This document shows positions 44,211-54,173 of a stretch of DNA of 64,000 bases, one piece after another. Below the pieces are notes generated by a model, which saw only the letters and a program-made list of their open reading frames with translations, was not told the origin of the DNA and did not search any database. The stretch comes from Coccinella septempunctata. Taxonomy: Eukaryota; Arthropoda; Insecta; Coleoptera; Coccinellidae. Both the position numbers and the translations under genes were made by a program. The stretch's first letter is position 1, and the number at the start of each line of letters is the position of its first letter. The stretch is from NCBI RefSeq assembly GCF_907165205.1, contig NC_058196.1:12814501-12878500 (forward strand). Reading direction: 5' to 3'.

Positions 44211-44511
44211 TGTGAGGGTGGATACTCTTAAAACTGATGAGACGGTTTTTAACAAAGTTTATTTAAAGATATATTAACACACTGGTGAATAATACAAAAT
44301 GGCTGATGGTCGCTTGAAACTATTAATAGTGAGAGTAGCCTTTATCTATTCGCATTCCCGACAGAACTGGCTTCTGCACCATTAATAGCACGTGTACCTA
44401 ACTCAGTTGCGCTTGCGCATTAGGCCGAACATAATATTAGTTGTCAGCAGGTTGTTTTATAGAAGTGGACTGGTCCCAAATCAACTTTGGCCAGCAGTTC
44501 TTACTTCAACA
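44211..44511 (-). repeat. 3' LTR of copia element (301 bp)
   Basis: TGTGAGG...TTCAACA on the plus strand (TGTTGAA...CCTCACA on the element strand). Differs from the other LTR only in CTCAGTTGCG versus CTTAGTTGCG. Confidence 0.97.
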
Positions 44512-44520
44512 CCCCCTCCC
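44512..44520 (-). promoter_or_regulatory. Polypurine tract of copia element
   Basis: GGGAGGGGG on the minus strand, directly before the 3' LTR. It is the expected primer for plus-strand DNA synthesis. Confidence 0.85.
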
Positions 44521-44776
44521 AAACTGAGGACTTGACAACTAATCAACAGAAAACTGAAAGTTCCATTTAACTGACTTCGATAAACTAAGAAATATAGAAT
44601 ATATATAAAGTGTACAATAGATAGTATTTTATTAGAATTTATATAAATCAAGCCTTAAACCTACAACAGGATTGTCAGTGAAACCATACAGAGCTGTTGC
44701 TGTGAGACAATGGAATAGGGTTCCTTATAGCGAACCAACTGTCCTTAATATTTGGTATGGTATCAATACATTGTGT

Positions 44777-45346
44777 CCAGGGACCGGAGACCCTTCCCAC
44801 AAGTGATATTATACCATCATATCAACTGAAACTGATCAACAGATACATATGCCATAATGCATGCATATCACATAGTAGATCAACATATAAATGACATGAC
44901 TGATCACATACATAGTATGTTCCATCATATCGGACTAACATGATTAATTCATTACACACATATGTGGTCAGAATTTTGGATTTCGCATCTATCATTTCCA
45001 GGGACCGGAGACCCTTCCAAATCAAGACACTAGTATTCGTAAGAGTATGTATCCAGGGACCGGAGACCCTTCCTACATGTCTCAAATGAACACTTCAACA
45101 TGTATATTCATCAAAGTATATCTCCAGGGACCGAAGACCCTTCCAATATAACTCGAACAAATATACAACAAATTTTGAGTATTATCAGATTATGTTTCCA
45201 GGAACGAAGAACCTTTCCACAATATACAGATAAAACACTCAACAGACATATTACCAAAGTACCTAAGGGATCGAAGATCCTTTCAAGATACTAAGATAAA
45301 CAACAGAATTCATTATCAGAGTATGTTTGAGATCGAAGATCATTTA
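44777..45346 (-). repeat. Seven-copy hairpin repeat between pol and the polypurine tract
   Basis: Cores begin at 44,777, 44,998, 45,053, 45,124, 45,198, 45,262 and 45,327; the last six are 55-74 bp apart. The first three are CCAGGGACCGGAGACCCTTCC; the later ones decay progressively. On the element strand copies 1-4 form AGGGTC-TNCG-GTCCCT with a cUNCGg-type loop, and copies 6-7 form GATC-TTC-GATC. The units also share flanking AGTATGT words, so the array is an imperfect tandem repeat of about 65 bp. Confidence 0.85.
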
Positions 45347-45537
45347 TAACACTACTCAGATAAGGTATACATAATGACTGAAAAGAAAAAATTAATATTA
45401 CTTATGAAATGTTTGATCAAACAGAGCATGTGTTGAGTTTGTCGTTGACTTTTCTCATTTTCTTCCTATAATATTGAATCATTATGACTTATTACTTGGT
45501 TATCATCTTATGCTTGGATTGGATATTTTCATGCAAA

Positions 45538-48500
45538 TCAAACCTCATAGAATACAAGGTGATCACGAAACTTAGTGAGCTTTGCTGCATTCAATGGTTT
45601 TGTTAGAATGTCAGCAATCTGATCATTGGTATTGATCTTCACCATATTAATTTTCTTATCTCTTACGTGTTGACGAATCAATAAATATTTACGTTCCACA
45701 TACTTCAAGCGGCTTTTACTTGTGCTAGCCAGACAGTTACGTCTTGCTGCTTCATTGTCTTCATATATATTAACTGGAAATGCTCTGAGACCCACAGTCT
45801 CTTCTAATAATTGTGCTAAAAATAGAATTTCATTAGTAGCATGAGTAAGTGCAATAAATTCCGCTTCTGCTGAACTTTGTGCTATTGTTGATTGAAGTTT
45901 TGAGCACCATACAACAGGATTACCAAATGCAAAAATCACAAAGCCTGTGGTCGACTTTTGACCACACCTATCACCTGAAAAATCTGCATCACAATAACAT
46001 GACAAAATTGGAAATCCTACTGTGAATTTTAGACCTAACTGACTTGTACCTTTCAAATATCTGAAAACTCTTTTGACTAACGTCCAATGATACTGCTGTG
46101 GATTAGCTTGGAATCTAGCCAAATAACCTACGGCAAAGGATATATCAGGTCTTGTGAACATACTTAAATACAGTAGGGAACCTATAGCTTTCTTATACGG
46201 AAAATCTGCTTCATTCGTTACTTCCGGAACTTTATGATTTCCTTGAGGAACTAAAGGAGTGTCAACTGAATTTGAGTTTTCCATTCGAAATTCTTTCAAC
46301 ATTTCATTAACAAACTGTGTTTGATGAAGAAACAACTGATTTTCTGATCTAGTGATTTCCAAACCAAGAAATTTTGTAGGAAAGCCAAATTGTTTTACCT
46401 TAAAACGTGACTTCAACATATTCACATTTTCCTGAATAAGGTTTCTACAACTACCTGTAATTAATAGATCATCAACATATACTAAAATCAAAATGATATT
46501 ACTATCTTCCTTTTTCTTATATAAACATGGTTCTCGTAAATTTGATTCAAAACCAGAATCCTTCAGAAAATTATCAAGTGTCATAAACCAACATTTCGGT
46601 GCTATAGATAATCCATAAAGAGCTTTTCGTAACTTCAATATTACCTTTGATTTATCAAGATTGATTCCTTCAGGAACACTTACATATTTTGGTCGATCAA
46701 TTTCACCATGAAGAAATGCTGTTTTGACATCCAACTGTTCAACATGCCAATTCCTAGAAACTGATAATGCAAATAATAATTTAACAACTGATAGAGCTGG
46801 TGTAGGAGATGCAGTTTCCTCAGGAGTATACTTTTCAGTATCTTTGCATCCTACAACAACTAAACGAGCCTTACACACACCATTGTCCTTAACTGTAAAT
46901 ACCCATTTCAACGGAATACTTTTCATACCTTGTTTTCTTTCCACAATTTCCCAAACTTCATGTTGGTTTATAGCTTCAAGTTCGGACTGAATGGCAGTAA
47001 TCCATTTACTACTTTCTGAACATGTCATTGCTTCCAGATATGTTTGAGGTGTTTTACTTGTCTGATAGATTTTTGTATCATATACAAAACCAAATGGATT
47101 CAAAATTGTGGCATTAACTGAAATTTGCGGCATATCAAGTCCACTGGTTTCATTGCCATCAAAATCATCTAGCTGGGATATTTCTTCATATTCTATCTCA
47201 TTATTTATCTGAGAGCTAACTGAAACATTTTCTAACATATTTGTAGCACTTATTTTATCAACAGAATTGTTGGAGCTACTCTGTACTGGACTTGTAGTTC
47301 TTGCAGAATCAGAGTTTTGTTCAACTGATTTCATTTCAACAGGATTGTTTGCAACTGATACAACAGAATTGCCAGTAGGTGGCACAACAGATATGTCCGT
47401 AATGGACGCAACAGAATTGCCTACAGAGGGCGTAACAGAAACGTTCTCACTGGACTCAACAGATTCAGACGAAACTGTTAATTCATCACTTGGGACTGAT
47501 AACTTTGATTCATATGACTTGTAGGTCAACTCTTCATTTATTAGAACATTACAAGATGTAATAGTTTTACAGGTTTTAGGATCATACAACAAATAGCCAG
47601 TATCGGTATATCCTATTAAATACATTGTGCTGGATCTTGCATTCAACTTTTTACCTTTTGGAACATTTTCATTTCTAACTTCTGTCTGTGAACCGAAAAT
47701 TCTTATATTTTGCAGATCGGCTTGTTTTCCATAGAGTTTTTCATATGGAGTCAAAAAGTCTAATGATGAATGAGGCGTACGATTGTATAGATAGCAAGCA
47801 GTCGAAAATGCAAAACCCCAGAAAGTATTTGGAAAGCCTGATTCAAATAACAAGGCTCTAGCCCTTTCTTGGAGTGTTCTATTGAACCTTTCAGCAGTTC
47901 CATTATGCTCATGTTGATAAGGTTCTGCTAACTGAATTTGAATACCAAACTGATCGAGAACTTGTTGACAAGATTCGCTGATGAACTCTGTTCCATTATC
48001 ACAACGTAATTTTCTGAATTGACCAGGACTAGGAAATAATGACTGAAGATAGTTCAAAGCAGACTTCAAAAACTTGAAAGTTTCAGACTTTTGTTTCATC
48101 AGGAAAATTTGTGCGTATCTTGAATAATCATCTAGAACAATTAAAATATACTTTTTCTTAGTGTAATGTGTTGGCGGATTGACAGTTAATAGATCTGAAT
48201 GAAGAATTTCACAAGCTCTAGTGGCTCGATCTCTTTCTTTTGCACATGTTTTTCTGGTCATTTTTGCTTTAGAACAAATTGTACAATTACCAGTACTGAG
48301 ATTATACGTGAGTTCTTTAACTCCCTGAACAACATTAGGTAATTTTCCTAAGTAAGAAGATGATATATGACCCATTCTACGATGCCACATACTACCTTCC
48401 TGAGCCAACATTTTTAACTGATTACGAGTAAATCTTTTACGTAATTTTCGTGTTTCCCTTCTACTATTATTGACTTTCCTATTGGGTTTGATAACTGAGA

Positions 48501-50337
48501 GTTTCATTTTAAAACTAGAATTATCTTTCGAACTTAACTGTTTATTTATACTCTCTACTTTATTTACATTAATTTTGTTGATACTACTTGTATCACCAGG
48601 ATTGACTCTTGCTGAGATTCGATAAACGCCATCCGATACAAAGAGCAGGGAGATCTTTCTTCTTAATTTTCTAGATAAAATAAATCCATTATTAGCATTT
48701 AGCACAAGACTTGTCCCAAACTGAATATTAAATGCACGGACACTGAGAATATTATCCCTTACTTCGGGGACATACTGAACATTAGCTAGATGTACAATGT
48801 GCGAACTTTTTCCAAACTGTACTAGTAATGGAAGTGTTCCCTGACCCATTGACATAGTGCTTTCAGTTTCCGATGCCAAAACAACAGATATCGGCTCTTT
48901 ATAAGCCTGATAGTTCAACAAAATATTCTGTACATTCACTACATGGTGAGATGCACCAGAATCAACTAGAAATGTTGCAAACATACTGAACTTATTCAAA
49001 TCGAACAATGACTTACTAGATTTTTGATCTTTCAGTTTCCTACAGTCCTTCTTTTCGTGTCCCTTCTTATGGCAATAAAAGCAGAATCTCTCTGTGTTCA
49101 CACATGTGTTTGACTTGTGGAACATCAAACCACATTTTCTGCAACTTGCATCGCGCTTTTCAGCTGGTGTCATTTTCTTTATTTTCTCCAACTGATCCAG
49201 TGTGTAAGGACTCTTTTCTACCCTTTTCTCTTTAAAATAAGGAGACCTCTTTGCTGGATACTTCTCCTTTTTTGAACCATCCCTGTTTGTTCGATCAGAC
49301 CTATGCTCTAAACAAAAATCACAACAATTATTATCATCTCTCTTACCACATTTGATGCAGAGCACTGAAACTGAATTAGGATTAGCAAAAGTACATTCCC
49401 CAATGGGATCGTCAATACAAAAAGAGCATACAGTATACACTTCATTGATCTCAGTATTGAGATTCTCACCCGTAATACCAAAACACTCGGAACAAATATC
49501 CAAACTATCATTTGATTCATTCTTATACATACTGTTTTCTGCTTCCTTAAAATATTGGCTATTCGCCACCTCCAGAAAGGCATTCTTTACGAACTCGTAC
49601 GTCCTCGTTTCCTCTGGTAGTGTAGCCATTGTGGTGAAAAACGCCAAGAAACCATTAGCATCCTTGATTTTATGTAGAAAATATCCCACTATGATCTTCG
49701 GGTCCAACGGAAAGCCCAGTTCCTTGAATTCTTGAACTCCTTTTTCGAATTGTGATACGAAGTTCACCGGGTTCATCTTCGGGTAAAATGTAATTTTTCC
49801 AAAATTGTCCAAAACTTCCACCATTTTTTGGACATCATTTTTGCCGAACATTTGAATAAGTTTTTTGAAGGCTTCAGCTGCCGATTCTTCATTTTCTATT
49901 ATAGCTCTGGGAGCGTGCTGCAAAGATGCTTCCAAGTATTGTAGTACTTGAGCGTTGTACATGTTTTTCTCTTCTACGCTCATGTTACACTCTGGTCCAC
50001 CCATGTTGTGCAGTAAAAATTGGGATCTTCCTAGGGCCCTAATGTCACGCTCGACTCTTTGTTTCCATGAGCGGAAATTGGAATGACCCCTCAGCTTGTC
50101 GCTGTTCTCAAATTGAGGTATTATGAAGGTGGGTATATTGACCTTCTCCACAGATTGTTCTGATACTGTGCTTCCTGTTGACGTTGCCGGAGGATTCAAG
50201 TTGTTTATTTGCTCTGCCAACATCTTCACGAAATTGGTGTTCGTGAGCATTGCAAAAATATTTTCTGGTACTCCCATCGTTGACCTTTCGCTTGCATCGG
50301 ATTGGTCCATCTCGATCATCTCTTCTTGATTGAACAT
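45538..50337 (-). CDS. copia gag-pol polyprotein (1,599 aa), intact
   Basis: Starts at ATG 50,335-50,337. Gag core at about residues 70-270; an unusual extra Cys-rich segment at 282-342 (CSEC, CSFC, CIKC, CCDFC); two CCHC knuckles at 399-412 and 419-432; protease with DSG at 459-461; integrase with the GAG-preintegrase H-H/C-C region (WHRRMGH, CTIC) and catalytic D715, D780, E816; a Ser/Val-rich linker (about 940-1,065); RT with YVDD at 1,287-1,290; and RNase H (DADFSGD, AEAEFIAL, EDNEAA). Everything is in one frame, as in many copia elements. No frame break and no lost catalytic residue seen. It would assemble cytoplasmic virus-like particles, reverse-transcribe the element RNA and integrate the DNA. 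Confidence 0.96.
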   Translation of the reverse strand: MFNQEEMIEMDQSDASERSTMGVPENIFAMLTNTNFVKMLAEQINNLNPPATSTGSTVSEQSVEKVNIPTFIIPQFENSDKLRGHSNFRSWKQRVERDIRALGRSQFLLHNMGGPECNMSVEEKNMYNAQVLQYLEASLQHAPRAIIENEESAAEAFKKLIQMFGKNDVQKMVEVLDNFGKITFYPKMNPVNFVSQFEKGVQEFKELGFPLDPKIIVGYFLHKIKDANGFLAFFTTMATLPEETRTYEFVKNAFLEVANSQYFKEAENSMYKNESNDSLDICSECFGITGENLNTEINEVYTVCSFCIDDPIGECTFANPNSVSVLCIKCGKRDDNNCCDFCLEHRSDRTNRDGSKKEKYPAKRSPYFKEKRVEKSPYTLDQLEKIKKMTPAEKRDASCRKCGLMFHKSNTCVNTERFCFYCHKKGHEKKDCRKLKDQKSSKSLFDLNKFSMFATFLVDSGASHHVVNVQNILLNYQAYKEPISVVLASETESTMSMGQGTLPLLVQFGKSSHIVHLANVQYVPEVRDNILSVRAFNIQFGTSLVLNANNGFILSRKLRRKISLLFVSDGVYRISARVNPGDTSSINKINVNKVESINKQLSSKDNSSFKMKLSVIKPNRKVNNSRRETRKLRKRFTRNQLKMLAQEGSMWHRRMGHISSSYLGKLPNVVQGVKELTYNLSTGNCTICSKAKMTRKTCAKERDRATRACEILHSDLLTVNPPTHYTKKKYILIVLDDYSRYAQIFLMKQKSETFKFLKSALNYLQSLFPSPGQFRKLRCDNGTEFISESCQQVLDQFGIQIQLAEPYQHEHNGTAERFNRTLQERARALLFESGFPNTFWGFAFSTACYLYNRTPHSSLDFLTPYEKLYGKQADLQNIRIFGSQTEVRNENVPKGKKLNARSSTMYLIGYTDTGYLLYDPKTCKTITSCNVLINEELTYKSYESKLSVPSDELTVSSESVESSENVSVTPSVGNSVASITDISVVPPTGNSVVSVANNPVEMKSVEQNSDSARTTSPVQSSSNNSVDKISATNMLENVSVSSQINNEIEYEEISQLDDFDGNETSGLDMPQISVNATILNPFGFVYDTKIYQTSKTPQTYLEAMTCSESSKWITAIQSELEAINQHEVWEIVERKQGMKSIPLKWVFTVKDNGVCKARLVVVGCKDTEKYTPEETASPTPALSVVKLLFALSVSRNWHVEQLDVKTAFLHGEIDRPKYVSVPEGINLDKSKVILKLRKALYGLSIAPKCWFMTLDNFLKDSGFESNLREPCLYKKKEDSNIILILVYVDDLLITGSCRNLIQENVNMLKSRFKVKQFGFPTKFLGLEITRSENQLFLHQTQFVNEMLKEFRMENSNSVDTPLVPQGNHKVPEVTNEADFPYKKAIGSLLYLSMFTRPDISFAVGYLARFQANPQQYHWTLVKRVFRYLKGTSQLGLKFTVGFPILSCYCDADFSGDRCGQKSTTGFVIFAFGNPVVWCSKLQSTIAQSSAEAEFIALTHATNEILFLAQLLEETVGLRAFPVNIYEDNEAARRNCLASTSKSRLKYVERKYLLIRQHVRDKKINMVKINTNDQIADILTKPLNAAKLTKFRDHLVFYEV

Positions 50338-50347
50338 GCTTGTTGTT

Positions 50348-50430
50348 GAACACGTGGTCGTCTAGTCTTCTGTTTAACACGTGGTCCTCTAGTCTTCTGT
50401 TTAACACGTGGTCTTCTGTTTGTTAATTAA
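50348..50430 (-). repeat. 27-bp tandem repeats with E-box (CACGTG) in copia leader
   Basis: Three copies of an AACACGTGGTC unit start at 50,349, 50,376 and 50,403, exactly 27 bp apart; the third is shorter. They lie in the untranslated leader between the primer-binding site and the gag ATG. The CACGTG hexamers could bind bHLH factors (inference). Confidence 0.85.
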
Positions 50431-50451
50431 TACGAACGCACATACACACAA

Positions 50452-50463
50452 GCGCTGCTACCA
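50452..50463 (-). promoter_or_regulatory. Primer-binding site of copia element (initiator tRNA-Met-like)
   Basis: TGGTAGCAGCGC on the minus strand directly follows the 5' LTR. TGGTAGCAG is the complement of the initiator methionine tRNA 3' end; the match stops after about nine bases. Confidence 0.75.
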
Positions 50464-50764
50464 TGTGAGGGTGGATACTCTTAAAACTGATGAGACGGTT
50501 TTTAACAAAGTTTATTTAAAGATATATTAACACACTGGTGAATAATACAAAATGGCTGATGGTCGCTTGAAACTATTAATAGTGAGAGTAGCCTTTATCT
50601 ATTCGCATTCCCGACAGAACTGGCTTCTGCACCATTAATAGCACGTGTACCTAACTTAGTTGCGCTTGCGCATTAGGCCGAACATAATATTAGTTGTCAG
50701 CAGGTTGTTTTATAGAAGTGGACTGGTCCCAAATCAACTTTGGCCAGCAGTTCTTACTTCAACA
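50464..50764 (-). repeat. 5' LTR of copia element (301 bp)
   Basis: Pairs with 44,211-44,511 and is followed by the second GTTTC target copy. It would carry the element promoter and polyadenylation signals. Confidence 0.97.
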
Positions 50765-51626
50765 GTTTCATGAAGCCTACTGTGAGTGTTTAGTTCATTC
50801 AGTAATCAATTTGTATATTGTGTCATAAAGAGACCATATCATAAGGAAATCTCAAAAAAAGCACCAAGAAACTATGGACAGACATACAGGTCTTGTATAT
50901 TTCTGTAAGGTTTTTTTTTGAGTGTGGTTCTGAAAATTCTATAAATAATACCTACACTCGTACCTACATATGTGAAGAAATAACATGCACCTTCGATGCA
51001 TCGTAAAGCAGATCACCATGTACTTCTGTGTCCAAGTCAAGGCTTTATTTATTGTCCATAATTTCAATTTTTGTAGATTTTTTTACAAATTGCAAATAAA
51101 TATATAGCACATCCAACAGCGTTTTTCATTGATATCAATTGATTCCAAACAATTTTCAGATGAAAACTAACATCCTGATGACAAAATAAATCCATACTTT
51201 TGTTTTATTCTTGTTGTTTTTGATGATTGTTTTCTGATCTGAAGCGCCCCTCAATTATAAAACAGAAAACTGATATTAAAAAGTTTTTCTGTATTCACAG
51301 TGCGTTTTCAGCGCCATTCTCATTATAAAGAGTGTTTTCACTCACCAAAATGTAGTCGGTTTTTAGTACTAGAGATATGGGGGCGTTTCCTTTTGGAGAT
51401 GATTCAACTACTTTTGTGAGAATAGTATTGAGTACTTGGTGATGAAGGAATAATTAAATCTCTTTATATCCTTGCGTATTGAATTGGGTTGAATACTCAA
51501 AGCTTATACCTACACATACTCATACACATACTCCCCTGGGGAGTACCTATAAAGTCACTGTACCTACACAGTGCAGCTAACGCCAGCTACCCAATGGATT
51601 TTTAACTATCGAACTCCGAATTCTAC

Positions 51627-51743
51627 ACGTAAGGGTAACTGTAAAAATCTGTTGAATGTAGTTTCAACTATTGGTACAGATGAAGCTGCTGGATTAACAA
51701 GGTTCTTAATAATAAGTTTCAAACCGTATTCAATACTCTTCAT
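51627..51743 (-). CDS. Candidate first coding exon of an unidentified minus-strand gene
   Basis: Begins with ATG and reads MKSIEYGLKLIIKNL then NRFLQLPLR before a possible weak donor (GTAGAATT); the open frame itself ends in a stop at 51,609. The composition looks protein-like. If spliced in phase 0 it could join the exon candidate at 43,630-43,747, placing the copia element in the intron. There is no family match and the donor is poor. Confidence 0.22.
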
Positions 51744-52084
51744 TTCTGATAGAACTCAATCGGAGAGATCGTAAATGATCACGAATGCCCAAAAAACATA
51801 CGTATTATGTAGCATATGATGATATACGAAGAAAAAGTATTTCACATTCTGAATAAATAATAGTCATATTCTATCGAATTCATTTGGATCATATATCACA
51901 TACCCTTTGAAATTCTCGACACAGTGAAAAGCTCGAAAATCCAAATATTATCACCAAAATTAAAGCTCACAAACATAATCTATCTGATTTTATCCAGAGT
52001 TAACATCGATAACCATTTCCTTTTCATCTTATTCTAAACAGAAAATACTTACTATTACTATCTGCAACATATTTTTATATAGGG

Positions 52085-52990
52085 TGTCTCGTATAAGATG
52101 TGACACATTTTAATGTGAGATAGAGAACACCCAGAAGATGGCGAAAAACCTCCATATGTAGTATTTAGGAGTTCTAGATTCTGTTTCACTTTTCAAATTT
52201 GAATGGAAATTAAAACCACTCTCTCTTCTGAACGGAATCACCGATTTCTCCGAAATTTGGAATGGGGTTCCATGAGGTTCCAGAAAACTGCAATCAAATA
52301 TCATTCGATTTGCAGGATCGTATCACATAAATTTGAACAATTCTTAAAAGTTCGCGGTATCACCCTGATTCACAATGAGCTTCGTGATTTTTTCGGTAAC
52401 TGCTTAAAATGTAAGATTCATTCGTTCAATTCGACCCATAATAATGGATGCGGCACCATCCAGGTTGACAAGGACTGATTTTTTTTTGATAGTGACAATT
52501 ATTTTTTCTCTCGTGTCAATATTTAACATCCTATAGTCCTTTTAAGAATGATTGACATCTCGGGTGGCTATGGAAAATCGAATTTAAGTTGGTAACAGCT
52601 CATAAGTTGAGATTATGTTTTGCGGAATTCAGGTTGGTATTGTGAATAAACAGTGATCTATAGTCCTATTATGTGTTAATCTATGCACTGACCGATGATA
52701 ATTTGAATTTTGTACTGCTATTTATGTTCTTAATTTAATCGTACAAATTGGAAACATGAGTGTTTCAATTTTGAATGCTGATTAATATGCTCTGAAGTCA
52801 AATATTTCTTCTTTACAAATACTTGTCTAGGTTATATTTGTATATTCCTGTTCTGTGAGTGGAACTACAGAAACTATTGAAGATATTTTGTGATCAGATA
52901 TTGAGCTGCGTCTGGATTTTCAAGACCTACTGGGATGTCAATCATTCTTGAATGGACTATATTCATCTCATAACGAAGTGAATTTTGAAT
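52085..52990. repeat. Dispersed repeat B, copy 2
   Basis: Diverged copy of 12,780-13,290, sharing ACATTTTAATGTGAG, ATTCGATTTG, a GGCACCATC block and ACGAAGTGAATTT in the same order, with extra sequence in the second half. It begins with AGGGTGTCTCGTATAAGATG. Confidence 0.6.
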
Positions 52991-53483
52991 CTTTATGAAT
53001 TAAACCAAATTGAATATACATAATTGAATGTTAATTTCAGTTTTCATTCGATCGTATACATCAGTTTTCTGAAGAGTAACTTATGGATGGGTCTCATTGT
53101 CCGTTCGAAATGAAGGCCTCTATCTGAATACATTTATCAGTTCTTTTAGGCCATCATTTCGAACAGTTTCATTTTACCTATTTCTTATTCATCACTTCAT
53201 AGTTTATTCTTGCTAATCAAGTGAAATGAATAATTGTTACGCTTCAGAAATCTGATGTATTCGATGAAATGAAAATTGAAATTAACATTCAATGATGTAT
53301 ATTCAATTTATTAAATTCATAAATATTCAAAATACATTCGTTATGAGTATATTATGTTATGTATATGTTCTGAAGAATTTTTCATACAGACATTCTTTTT
53401 ATCTTATATATAATTATGTAATCGCACCCCATATTAATTCAATGTAACTTATCCAGATTAATCATAAGCTTTGTATATGACTA

Positions 53484-53695
53484 TGTTGCAGCCTGCAAAG
53501 TCAGCAGTGAACACCTGCAGTGCTAAGTCACATCCTATAGATAAGATATTTGTATAAAAGCATCTTCTTCCTTGCCTTCAGTGAAGAAATAGATCTAGAG
53601 CCTTAGTCGATAGTCATAGTTTACACAGAATATTCAAATATTCTCTATTGTAAATAAAGTGTTTTTTAAAAACCAAGTCTTCATCCCAAAATTCA
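53484..53695 (+). repeat. 5' LTR of gypsy element (approximate end)
   Basis: Begins TGTTGCAGCC. It contains GTATAAAAGC (TATA box, about 53,554) and AATAAAG (about 53,653), then ends near ATTCA just before the primer-binding site. No second LTR is available to fix the limits. Confidence 0.65.
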
Positions 53696-53699
53696 TAAT

Positions 53700-53710
53700 T
53701 GGCGACGAGG
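53700..53710 (+). promoter_or_regulatory. Primer-binding site of gypsy element
   Basis: TGGCGACGAGG begins with the TGG that pairs with a tRNA CCA end. The tRNA species was not determined. Confidence 0.6.
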
Positions 53711-54173
53711 TGATGGGATTGTGCCAGGTCTGAAGAAGAAGTGAATAGTGCCAGTCAAGTGTACCAGCTCCAGATCAGATACCTGTTGGTTTCAACCATC
53801 AAGCACACCCTGAAGAACCAGTGGAAGAAGACCAGAGAGTCCGATTGACGGAGTAGCGACCTCAACGACTTCAAGACTATCGGTGAGCATTTCCTATTTC
53901 TCCCCAGTTACCCTAATCTGGTAAAAAATTAGTAAACTTGTATAGTTTTTTCTAGGTTTCTTTAAAAAACCGATTTTCAAAAGTTTTTCCTAGGTTTCTT
54001 TAACAAAAACCGATCACTAAAGAGTTTTTCCTAGGTTTCTTTATTAAGAAAAAACCGATTACTATTTTAATATTGATAATTTATATTGATACCGTGATTA
54101 CCTGATAATATTTTTATATTTCACGATTACGTCGATAAAACATTTTTCGGGTCGTAAAAAGAAAATAAATAAG

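Larger units (their letters stand above)
44211..50764 (-). mobile_element. Complete, young Ty1/copia LTR retrotransposon
   Basis: Two 301-bp LTRs (44,211-44,511 and 50,464-50,764) differ at one base by my reading. Both flanks carry GTTTC (44,206-44,210 and 50,765-50,769). A primer-binding site adjoins the 5' LTR (right side), a polypurine tract adjoins the 3' LTR (left side), and a single uninterrupted gag-pol frame lies between. All signs are of a recent and possibly active copy, on the minus strand. Confidence 0.97.
50770..53483. other. Mostly unannotated, with one dispersed repeat and one candidate exon
   Basis: No strong gene. The candidate minus-strand exon at 51,627-51,743 and repeat B copy 2 (52,085-52,990) are listed separately. 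The frame 52,203-52,478 lies inside the repeat. Confidence 0.55.
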
